Shown here in pieces: positions 7,906-16,305 of a DNA stretch of 42,862 bases. Every line of letters starts with the position of its first letter. Position 1 is the first letter of the stretch. Location: contig NZ_AUXT01000149.1 in NCBI RefSeq assembly GCF_001625595.1, positions 1 through 42,862 on the forward strand. Reading direction: 5' to 3'. This stretch comes from Pseudoalteromonas luteoviolacea NCIMB 1942 (lineage in GTDB: Bacteria > Pseudomonadota > Gammaproteobacteria > Enterobacterales > Alteromonadaceae). Below the pieces are notes generated by a model. The model did not search any database and was not told the DNA's origin. It saw only the letters and a list, made by a program, of their open reading frames with translations. The translations under genes and the position numbers were made by a program.

Positions 7906-8709
7906 TTATCTAGCGTTAGTACTTTCGAAGATCTTATCTGCTGATGCGGCTACAAAGCCTGTGTATAGCTCACCGTCAGGTTTGTTATAACGAAGTGCAA
8001 ATTCATAGAAGCAGCTAGGGATTTCAAATTCACCATCAGAGAACATAACAGGTTGGTGATCCGCAAGTGTCGAAGATTGCTCTAATAACACTTCAGGAGA
8101 ACCTTTGATTTCACCGCCTGATGTGTTTAGAGCAAACCCTGCATCTTTAAGTGCTGAGTTAACGGCTTCGATAGTCTCAAAGTTTGCTAAGTAGTTGATG
8201 CTAACTGTGAAGTGATTTGCACGATAACCCCAAGCCGACATCCAAGCGGCATACTCACTCTCTTCTAGTAGTTTTTTGTATGTTTCATTGCTCACTTGCC
8301 AGTGGGTACCAGAATATAAGAAGTTCTCAGCTGTTACAGCACTTTCATCGATGCTGTCGATCATAGTTGCTACGATAGACTGAAGTTCTTCAGAGCATTT
8401 CTCAAGTAAAAGTTCAGAAATGAATACTTTTGGCTTACTCGGATCACTATGCTCGTAGTGTTTAGCGTATAGTTTCTTAGCTTCAAAGTGGTACTCACCA
8501 CACTCTGTGTAACCAACAGCTTTGAAGTGTGCTGCAAGCTTTTCTAGCCCCACTTTTTCGTGGTTAAAGGTACGCAATGCAATGTGATCGTTGATGACAT
8601 CATCTTGCTGTGTTGAACCTAATAGCTCATGAACTTTTACCGCTGATGGAGTGACCTCTAAATAGTTGCTCCATAAGTTATTGAATAAGCTATCTACATT
8701 GTTGTGCAT
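7906..8709 (-). CDS. DUF1338 protein, putative non-haem iron dioxygenase
   Basis: 267 aa. The DUF1338 family includes YdcJ and Pseudomonas HglS, a 2-oxoadipate dioxygenase/decarboxylase of lysine catabolism. The likely iron ligands are present: H42 in NDHIALRTF, H166 in GYRANHFTVS, and E236 in CFYEFALRY. This is the short form; HglS is much longer. Good Shine-Dalgarno (AAGGAA) before ATG 8709. It is the last gene after astC and astA on the same strand, 70 bp below astA, and before a clear terminator. This suggests a role in arginine/ornithine-derived 2-oxo acid breakdown, which is inference. Confidence 0.85.
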   Translation of the reverse strand: MHNNVDSLFNNLWSNYLEVTPSAVKVHELLGSTQQDDVINDHIALRTFNHEKVGLEKLAAHFKAVGYTECGEYHFEAKKLYAKHYEHSDPSKPKVFISELLLEKCSEELQSIVATMIDSIDESAVTAENFLYSGTHWQVSNETYKKLLEESEYAAWMSAWGYRANHFTVSINYLANFETIEAVNSALKDAGFALNTSGGEIKGSPEVLLEQSSTLADHQPVMFSDGEFEIPSCFYEFALRYNKPDGELYTGFVAASADKIFESTNAR

Positions 8710-8779
8710 AATGACAATTCCTTAAAATAGCGGCTTGGCCGCGAGTTAATGTTACGACAAAGCACGACGTATTTGATTG

Positions 8780-9805
8780 TTATAAAACGAACCCACTGAT
8801 TTTGTCGCCAGCACTTAACTTTAGTGCCTGCGCTGTTTCATGGTTAACCGTAAATGTTTTTGTTGCTTCATCCCACATAGCTTCTGTTGTGAACGTCGCT
8901 CGAAACTCAGTGAGCTGCCCATTTGATAAAGCCCAAGTATCCTCTATATGAGGTACTTGCTCCGCAATTATTAGGGTACCGACTTTAGTTTCTCTAACTG
9001 TGCGGATGTTTTCTAATCTTGCTTCGATCGTTGGTCCCGCATCGAATAAGTCTATATAGCCCCTATGTTCGAAGCCTTCTTTTTGCAATAGCTTTAATGC
9101 AGGTTTGGTTTTTTCATGTACGCGACCAATAACCGCTTGTGCTTTGGGGCTAAGTAAGTTGGCATAAATAGGGTATTTCGGCATCAGCTCAGAAATAAAG
9201 ACTTTGTCACCTAGGCCAACTAGGTGGTCAGCTTGTGGGAACTCAATACTAAAAAAGTGCTCCTCAAGCCATTGCCAAAAAGGACTATGCCCATTTTCAT
9301 CGCTCACACCACGCATTTCGGCAATAACTTTATCACTAAACCTTTGGTTGTGTTCAGCCATAAATAAAAAGCGAGCTCGTGACAAGAATCTACCAGCTAA
9401 GCCGCGACGAAACTGCTCTCTTAAAAAAAGAGTACAGATTTCAGAGCTGCCCGTATAATCATTACAAATTGACAGTATATCAACGGTATTATAGACGTTT
9501 AATGTACTTGAATGATGGACGGTTTTTCCCTGATGGTAGTGGTATAACGGAACCTGCATTCCGACAGCCGCTTCTATCGCAGTGGTGCCTAAAATGTCAC
9601 CTGTTTGTGAATCTTCAAGAACAAACAAGTAGCCTTCATTCATCGGCGCGTTAAGCACCTTTGCAAAGCTTTCTTGAGAGCGTTGTATCTTGTTCTTTAA
9701 AAGTTCATCATCAACAGGCAATGAAGTAAATCCATGGCCTGATTCTACCGCGATGGTTTTTAATGCAGCGAAGTCTTCACTGCTGATAGGTCTAAGTACT
9801 TGCAT
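8780..9805 (-). CDS. astA: Arginine N-succinyltransferase
   Basis: 341 aa, the normal AstA length. The start MQVLRPISSEDFAAL, the block SSEICTLFLREQFRRG, and RARFLFMAEHNQRF with VIAEMRGVSDENG are characteristic. The FISELMPKYPIYANLL and DLFDAGPTIEARL segments also match. AstA transfers succinyl from succinyl-CoA to arginine, the first step of the arginine succinyltransferase pathway, which yields glutamate and ammonia. It follows astC with a 37-bp gap that holds a small hairpin. astB, astD and astE are not in the window. Confidence 0.95.
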   Translation of the reverse strand: MQVLRPISSEDFAALKTIAVESGHGFTSLPVDDELLKNKIQRSQESFAKVLNAPMNEGYLFVLEDSQTGDILGTTAIEAAVGMQVPLYHYHQGKTVHHSSTLNVYNTVDILSICNDYTGSSEICTLFLREQFRRGLAGRFLSRARFLFMAEHNQRFSDKVIAEMRGVSDENGHSPFWQWLEEHFFSIEFPQADHLVGLGDKVFISELMPKYPIYANLLSPKAQAVIGRVHEKTKPALKLLQKEGFEHRGYIDLFDAGPTIEARLENIRTVRETKVGTLIIAEQVPHIEDTWALSNGQLTEFRATFTTEAMWDEATKTFTVNHETAQALKLSAGDKISGFVL

Positions 9806-9820
9806 AAGAATATCAACAAG

Positions 9821-9836
9821 GGCGGAAATCCGCCCA
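9821..9836. repeat. Small GC-rich hairpin between astC and astA
   Basis: GGGCGG-AAAT-CCGCCC, a perfect 6-bp stem in the 37-bp gap between astC and astA. No T-run follows on the minus strand, so it is not a terminator. An mRNA stability or processing element is possible. Confidence 0.5.
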
Positions 9837-9842
9837 AAATTA

Positions 9843-11075
<1,233 letters not shown>

Positions 11076-11176
11076 TTAAATTACACATTGTGTCTTGTGT
11101 ATATTCTTATTCGGTCATTATTGCGTGAAGCGATGGAAATTTGCAGTGTAATTTTGGATAAAGTGAGTAGAATGTT

Positions 11177-11189
11177 CGTCATAATGACG
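11177..11189. promoter_or_regulatory. Palindrome at the Lrp-family gene start
   Basis: CGTCAT-A-ATGACG, perfect 6-bp arms around one base, ending just before an in-frame ATG (11190) and 15 bp before the preferred start (11205). Its place between the divergent astC and regulator genes would fit an operator or autoregulatory site. This is position-based inference only. Confidence 0.35.
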
Positions 11190-11204
11190 ATGGAATTTAT
11201 CAAA

Positions 11205-11633
11205 ATGATAAGCAAACAAGATGAAAGATTGATTTCTGTACTGCGTAGCAATGCTAGGGCGAGTATTTCAGAACTTGCTAGGTTACTTGATATGTCACGT
11301 ACAACGGTTCAATCAAGGTTACAAAAATTAGAGCAAAACGGGGTGATACAGGGCTATAAAATTGATTTTGGTCAGGACTATTTGGATAACCTAGTGTCAG
11401 CGCATGTGTCCATAAAGGTAAAGCAAAAGCTAACTGCTAAGACGAACAACGCCCTTAAACAGCTTGCACATATTTCGGCTTTATACGCGATCAGCGGTGA
11501 ATATGACATGATAGCAATAGTGGAAGCGCAGAGTTTAGAGCAGTTGAGCCAACTACTCGATGAAATTGGCAATCTCGATGGTGTGGAGCGAACGAATTCT
11601 TCAGTTATCCTTGAGACCAAATTTCAGCGCTAA
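11205..11633 (+). CDS. Lrp/AsnC-family transcription regulator
   Basis: From ATG 11205 the product is 142 aa, beginning MISKQDERLISVLRSNARA, which matches the usual start of the family. In-frame starts at 11190, 11184, 11172 and even 11043 are open but add sequence the family does not have, so 11190 is the main alternative. The N-terminal helix-turn-helix reads SISELARLLDMSRTTVQSRL. The C-terminal RAM ligand-binding domain includes ALYAISGEYDMIAIVEAQ. Lrp-type proteins bind amino acids and regulate amino acid metabolism. Divergent placement from astC-astA suggests it regulates arginine catabolism. Confidence 0.9.
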   Translation: MISKQDERLISVLRSNARASISELARLLDMSRTTVQSRLQKLEQNGVIQGYKIDFGQDYLDNLVSAHVSIKVKQKLTAKTNNALKQLAHISALYAISGEYDMIAIVEAQSLEQLSQLLDEIGNLDGVERTNSSVILETKFQR

Positions 11634-11648
11634 TCACGCGCTGAAATT
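11620..11648. terminator. Perfect inverted repeat shared by convergent gene ends
   Basis: AATTTCAGCGC (11620-11630), loop TAATCAC, then GCGCTGAAATT (11638-11648): an 11-bp perfect stem that includes the stop region of the Lrp-family gene and the last codons and stop of the convergent GGDEF-EAL gene. No clear T-run follows on either strand, so termination is likely but not certain. Confidence 0.6.
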
Positions 11649-13560
11649 AGTTGGCTTTTGGTAACCAAACACTTGTGCCTGTAGATGCGATGTGATTGAC
11701 GTTACCTTTGAGCACTTTATCCCCCACATTTCTTGAAGTCTCTGGGCGGCTTACAAGATACCCTTGTACGCAGCAGATCCCCATGTCTTTTACGAGCTCA
11801 AATTGATCTAGTTGCTCAACACCTTCAGCAACAATTTTTAGCCCTAGTTGCGCACCAAGCTCACTGATAGAGTTCAAAATCTTATAGTATTTTGGATTAT
11901 CTTTAGCTTGTGAAATAAACAATTTATCAATTTTAATTACGTCAATTGGTAAATCAGCAAGCGTACTTAAAGAGCTAAATCCAGTACCAAAGTCATCTAT
12001 TGCAATGGTTACACCGGCACTTCGACAGCGTTCTAACTGTGCGATAATTTCATCGCTGGCTGTAATAAGAGTTGACTCTGTGATCTCTATCATCAGAGAT
12101 GTCGCTGGTAAACCTGATTTGTCTAGAGCAGCTAACACCCAGTCGTAGATGGGGCGGTGCTTCAATTGGATCCCTGAAACGTTCACTGAAATTTTTACTT
12201 TTTTCATACCGGCATTGTGCCAAGCTGACATTTGACGACAAGATTCCAGTAAAATCCAGTCGCCCAGTTCAAGAATCAAATTGGACTCTTCAGCAATTGG
12301 TATGAATTCTGACGGCGGAATAAGCCCCTCAATAGGATGATGCCAACGTGTGAGCGCTTCAAAGTAATCAATAGAGCAATCTTCGACATGTACAATTGGT
12401 TGAAATGACAGCTGAAAGTTCTGAGAGGCTATGGCTAAGCGCAGCTCTTCGAGTAAATAATGATAACGACGTATCTTATTACCCATCTCGGGTGAGTACA
12501 CTCTAAATATGCCTCTGCCATCGGTTTTAGCACGGTACATGGCTACATCGGACATTTGCAGTAACGCATTAGGTGTTGAAGCGCTATCTGGGAATACGGC
12601 AATACCGATACTAGCACTTATCTTTACAAGCTTATTGCCAAGTACAAAGTCTCGCTCGACTTCACTTAATATGGTTTGTGCCACTTCAGTACAGAAGCTT
12701 GTATCTCTCAAATTGGGGATGAAGACAGAAAATTCATCTCCGCCAAGGCGGGACAAATTTTGGTCCAAACCATGTACTGGGTGTGCATCATTAAGTTGGA
12801 ATTGTCTAACTACCTGCTCTAATCTACCTGACACTTGTATCAGGATCTCATCTCCGAAGCTGTGCCCAAACGAATCATTTACTTGTTTGAATCCGTCTAA
12901 GTCGATAAAAAGTAGCCCACATTTGGTTTTGCTTTTGTCAGCTTCAGTCAGTTGCTCACCAATATGTTCAATATAGGCATGGCGGTCGATGAGTTTCGTG
13001 AGCTTATCTTGATACACATGACTATCTGATTGTATTTTAATGCGCTGTAAGTTATCACTCAGAGCTTGGACAGAATGACAGATTTGAGCCATTGTACCAC
13101 CGGAGTGCAGCTCCTTGTGTTGTATATCCAGTCCGTTTAACAGGGTAGTTAAGTCTTTATTGATTGCATGTAAGGCGTCTAGTTGCGCCGACTCGTGAGA
13201 TTGACTTTTAAGTCTAGAAAAAATGAACAGGACAATGAGCAAACAAAGCATAAGCAATGCAGGAGAGGACCACACGAGCGTGAACACTTCATTGGTAGTA
13301 GCCAGTAGATAGCTTGTATTCTCTTTACCTACAACGACATAATATTTCGACTTGAGCTCTACAAAATCTTGGTCATAAAGAACAAACTGAAACCAAGGCG
13401 AAGTGTCATTCACTTCAGAAAAATTTGCAGTTTGTGTATCTAGTGTCAACAAGCCTGATTGTGCGTTTAAAACGTGTTTTGCAAACGTTAAGTTTGCAGC
13501 AATCCCAATCACTATGACACTGACTAAGCTGTAAGCTAAATTTTTAAATACATTTTGCAT
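11647..13560 (-). CDS. Membrane GGDEF-EAL cyclic-di-GMP protein
   Basis: 637 aa. A first membrane helix lies near residues 8-27 and a second near 94-114, enclosing a short periplasmic segment of about 65 residues. A GGDEF domain follows with an intact GGDEF motif (273-277). The EAL domain has EALTRW (401), the DDFGTG motif (522), KID (543-545) and AEGVE (578-582), so both active sites look complete. No RxxD inhibitory site is seen just before GGDEF. It could make or degrade cyclic-di-GMP; in such hybrids one activity usually dominates. It is alone on the minus strand, next to but divergent from the glycogen operon. Confidence 0.93.
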   Translation of the reverse strand: MQNVFKNLAYSLVSVIVIGIAANLTFAKHVLNAQSGLLTLDTQTANFSEVNDTSPWFQFVLYDQDFVELKSKYYVVVGKENTSYLLATTNEVFTLVWSSPALLMLCLLIVLFIFSRLKSQSHESAQLDALHAINKDLTTLLNGLDIQHKELHSGGTMAQICHSVQALSDNLQRIKIQSDSHVYQDKLTKLIDRHAYIEHIGEQLTEADKSKTKCGLLFIDLDGFKQVNDSFGHSFGDEILIQVSGRLEQVVRQFQLNDAHPVHGLDQNLSRLGGDEFSVFIPNLRDTSFCTEVAQTILSEVERDFVLGNKLVKISASIGIAVFPDSASTPNALLQMSDVAMYRAKTDGRGIFRVYSPEMGNKIRRYHYLLEELRLAIASQNFQLSFQPIVHVEDCSIDYFEALTRWHHPIEGLIPPSEFIPIAEESNLILELGDWILLESCRQMSAWHNAGMKKVKISVNVSGIQLKHRPIYDWVLAALDKSGLPATSLMIEITESTLITASDEIIAQLERCRSAGVTIAIDDFGTGFSSLSTLADLPIDVIKIDKLFISQAKDNPKYYKILNSISELGAQLGLKIVAEGVEQLDQFELVKDMGICCVQGYLVSRPETSRNVGDKVLKGNVNHIASTGTSVWLPKAN

Positions 13561-14007
13561 GATTGAGACAATCCAAAATTAACCGATAAACGGATCCTTC
13601 TTAACTCTGTAGTATACATCATATTAGTCACAGAGATTACAACCTTTTACACGCTTTTTCTAACAAGTGCAATTACCAAAATAAATTCAACTTTATATAA
13701 ACAAAATAATTTAAAATTCACTGAGTAAGATCAATTATCAAATTAATTCACTTTACATGATAATAATTCTTATCTACTTTTTTATGTCGTTGGCTTGATA
13801 TTTGCTGGTACTAAGCTAGGTATCAAGTTGACTGTCCAAAAATGTACTTTTCTGGTGCAAATTAGAGCTGTATTGCACTGTTGTGAGGCGTACAAGTTTA
13901 TTTGATGAACTAATTTATTCTCACAAAATGTGTGTGTATAGGTAGTAATTATACGGCATTCTTTTGTGGCAAGGAACACCAACCAGGTTAGGTTTTTGGA
14001 GCCCGAA
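13561..14007. other. Divergent intergenic region before the glycogen operon
   Basis: 447 bp of AT-rich sequence between the GGDEF-EAL gene (-) and the CBM48 gene (+); promoters for both should lie here. It contains an ATTATCA...TGATAAT dyad (13734-13764, 17-nt spacer) and a sigma-54-like element at 13791-13806. A GTG at 13966 opens the CBM48 frame early, but the GGAG at 13998-14001 supports ATG 14008. No small gene is evident. Confidence 0.55.
13791..13806 (+). promoter_or_regulatory. Sigma-54-like -24/-12 element
   Basis: TGGCTTGATATTTGCT: the GG and GC dinucleotides are separated by exactly 10 bases, and the TTGCT half is complete. The -24 half lacks the usual AC after TGGC. It would start transcription about 190 nt before the CBM48 gene. 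This is a single weak-to-moderate match by eye. Confidence 0.3.
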
Positions 14008-14310
14008 ATGTTAACAAAACGTTTTTTTAAAACAAAAGACGAAGCAGAAATTACGTTTGAATTTTCTCACCCTGAAGCTAGTAAGGTGGAATTGGTCGCT
14101 GAATTTAATGATTGGCAACCTATCACTATGAAGTTTATTAAAAAAGATAAGCGCTTTAGGTTGAAGCACAGACTCCCTACCGAAAAAAAGTTTCATTTCC
14201 GCTATTTAATTGATGGGAAGCAATGGGACAACGACCATAAGGCTGATGGATATGCCGCCAATGGGTTTGGCAGTGAAAATAGTATTGTTGACACTCAAAG
14301 ATTGGCATAG
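14008..14310 (+). CDS. Stand-alone CBM48 / glycogen-binding-like domain protein
   Basis: 100 aa from ATG 14008, which has a well-placed GGAG. The whole protein is one early-set/CBM48 domain: the SKVELVAEFNDWQP segment and the KFHFRYLIDGKQWDND segment carry the tryptophans and NDWQP-type loop used by AMPK-beta-like domains to bind alpha-glucans. There is no catalytic domain, signal peptide or membrane span. It is the first gene of the glycogen operon, and its stop is 6 bp before the malQ start. A role as a glycogen-binding adaptor or regulator is reasonable but inferred. Such proteins are often labelled isoamylase early-set domain proteins. Confidence 0.85.
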   Translation: MLTKRFFKTKDEAEITFEFSHPEASKVELVAEFNDWQPITMKFIKKDKRFRLKHRLPTEKKFHFRYLIDGKQWDNDHKADGYAANGFGSENSIVDTQRLA

Positions 14311-14316
14311 TTGCCA

Positions 14317-16305
14317 ATGGATGGTTTACAGCAGCTGTATTACCTACACGGCATAGGGTATGACTACACTAAATATGACGGTGAATACGTTGTTTTTGAC
14401 GAGATTACGCGAAAGCGAGCGATAGCATGTTGCGGCATTGATACAAGCGACGATAATTGCATAAACGCGCTGAACTTTGAGTTGGATGTGGCACCTTGGA
14501 TGCAAATGCTTGAAGAGGTGACATTGGCTTGCTCTAAAGAGGGTAAGTTTATACTTAGAGTACCTGAGTCTCATAGACATAACGTCGCTAGTGTTAATGT
14601 ACCTGAGTGTGATTTACACCTAAATGTGGATCTTGCTCATTGCGTGGAAGTAGGAAATTACCAATACAACAATGAGACTTACATTGCGCTTGAAGTCACA
14701 CTGGGCAATTTGCCTATTGGGTATTTTCAAATGGAGGTTGCATGTTCACTCGGTTCTTTTTGTACTGAGTTGTGGTCAACCCCAGAACAATGTTACAACC
14801 CATATTCTAAGCCAGGCACAGCAAAGTCTCTTGGGTTGTCACTTCAGCTCTATACCTTAAAAAGTAATCGTAACTATGGAATTGGGGACTTTACTGATCT
14901 CAAAACCCTTATTCGCCAATTTGCAAATTTGGGCGGTGACTTTGTCTTGTTGAACCCGTTACATATGTTGTTTCCAGATCAACCAGAAAAAGCCAGTCCC
15001 TATAGCCCTTCTCATCGCTGCCTCATAAACCCTTTGTATATCGCATTAGACGACCTAGAAGGCATAATTAGCAAGGCATGTTGGGAGCGGTTTTTAGCAG
15101 AGCCAAGCCTTATTGTGGGAATTGATTTTGAGGGTGAATACCTCGATTACATCTCCACCAGCCATACAAAGTATCAACTATTCGAAAAGTTGTATGAGAC
15201 ATGGTGCCTTGATGCATCTAACGATGTTGAGTTTCACAGCTTTGTTGCCGACCGAAAACATGAATTGGGCGAATTACCGCTGAGCCAGTTTGATTGGTTT
15301 TTGCAATGGCTGGCATATTCACAACTTGCCGCTTGTCAGAAACTTACAAAAGACTTGGGCATGTTAATTGGGTTGGTTAATGACCTTGCGGTGGGCTGCA
15401 CACAAGAAGGCCTTGAGTACCAAACTTATCAATCCAGTTTTACTGAAGGCGCGAACGTTGGGGCTCCACCAGATCCGTGGGCCGAAGGTGGACAAAATTG
15501 GGGGTTACCAGCGCCCAATCCTCTTAAATTAAAGGAAAACAAGTTCAAGTATTTCAAATCACTTGTCAGAGCAAATATGCGCTCGGTTGGTGCTTTGAGA
15601 ATTGATCATGTCATGGCGCTACGAAGATTATGGTGGTGCTTTTTGGAACAGGGTAAAGAGCTAGGCTGTTATGTTTATTATCCATTTGAACAATTGTTAG
15701 CGATACTAAAAATTGAATCGCATTTGAACTGTTGTGTTGTTATTGGTGAGGATTTGGGGGTTGTGCCACCAGAAGTAACGCATTCATTAGATGAATCTGC
15801 AATTTTTGGTAATACGCTGTTTTATTTTGAAAAAAATCATGATGGAGCGTTCAAATCTAGCGAGCAGCTTAGGGCTAGCGCATTGACTATGGTTGCAAAT
15901 CATGATGTTCCGCCATTTCATGGCTGGTGGTTGGGTAAAGATATAGATATAAAACTAGCATATGGGATCCTTCAGAAAGATCAGAGTAAGCAGCTTATTC
16001 GTGAAAGAGCCATGGAAAAACAGCGATTACTCGATTGGTTGCGAAATCATGGCATTGAAGAGGTAATTTTGGAGAGCGCTAGTGAGGTAATTTATCAATC
16101 CGTGATGGAAATCTTAGCTGGATGCCCCAGTCAGCTTGTGGCTATTCAACTCGATGACTTAGATCAGCAGCACGTTCCAGTGAACATTCCTGGAACAAAT
16201 ACGGAATACCCCAACTGGCGCCGTAAACTAAACCATGAATTGACAGAGATATTTGCTCAGCAGCAGGATTTTATAAAGCTGCTTAATGAGATCAGGAAAA
16301 AATAA
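14317..16305 (+). CDS. malQ: 4-alpha-glucanotransferase (amylomaltase)
   Basis: 662 aa from ATG 14317; a TTG two codons upstream is less likely. GH77 features: ASPYSPSHRCLINPLYI, GLVNDLAVGC, VGAPPDPWAEGGQNWGLP, the catalytic nucleophile in ALRIDHVMAL (about D430), the acid/base in VIGEDLGVVPPEV (about E478), and the third carboxylate in ANHDVPPFHGWW (about D530). The long N-terminal part before the barrel is usual for bacterial MalQ. It moves glucan segments between maltooligosaccharides, recycling the short chains left by GlgP and GlgX. Its TAA overlaps the glgB ATG by one base. Confidence 0.95.
   Translation: MDGLQQLYYLHGIGYDYTKYDGEYVVFDEITRKRAIACCGIDTSDDNCINALNFELDVAPWMQMLEEVTLACSKEGKFILRVPESHRHNVASVNVPECDLHLNVDLAHCVEVGNYQYNNETYIALEVTLGNLPIGYFQMEVACSLGSFCTELWSTPEQCYNPYSKPGTAKSLGLSLQLYTLKSNRNYGIGDFTDLKTLIRQFANLGGDFVLLNPLHMLFPDQPEKASPYSPSHRCLINPLYIALDDLEGIISKACWERFLAEPSLIVGIDFEGEYLDYISTSHTKYQLFEKLYETWCLDASNDVEFHSFVADRKHELGELPLSQFDWFLQWLAYSQLAACQKLTKDLGMLIGLVNDLAVGCTQEGLEYQTYQSSFTEGANVGAPPDPWAEGGQNWGLPAPNPLKLKENKFKYFKSLVRANMRSVGALRIDHVMALRRLWWCFLEQGKELGCYVYYPFEQLLAILKIESHLNCCVVIGEDLGVVPPEVTHSLDESAIFGNTLFYFEKNHDGAFKSSEQLRASALTMVANHDVPPFHGWWLGKDIDIKLAYGILQKDQSKQLIRERAMEKQRLLDWLRNHGIEEVILESASEVIYQSVMEILAGCPSQLVAIQLDDLDQQHVPVNIPGTNTEYPNWRRKLNHELTEIFAQQQDFIKLLNEIRKK

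Noticed and set aside
13734..13764. ATTATCA...TGATAAT dyad before the glycogen operon
   Set aside because: Short arms, a long spacer and very AT-rich surroundings make chance likely.
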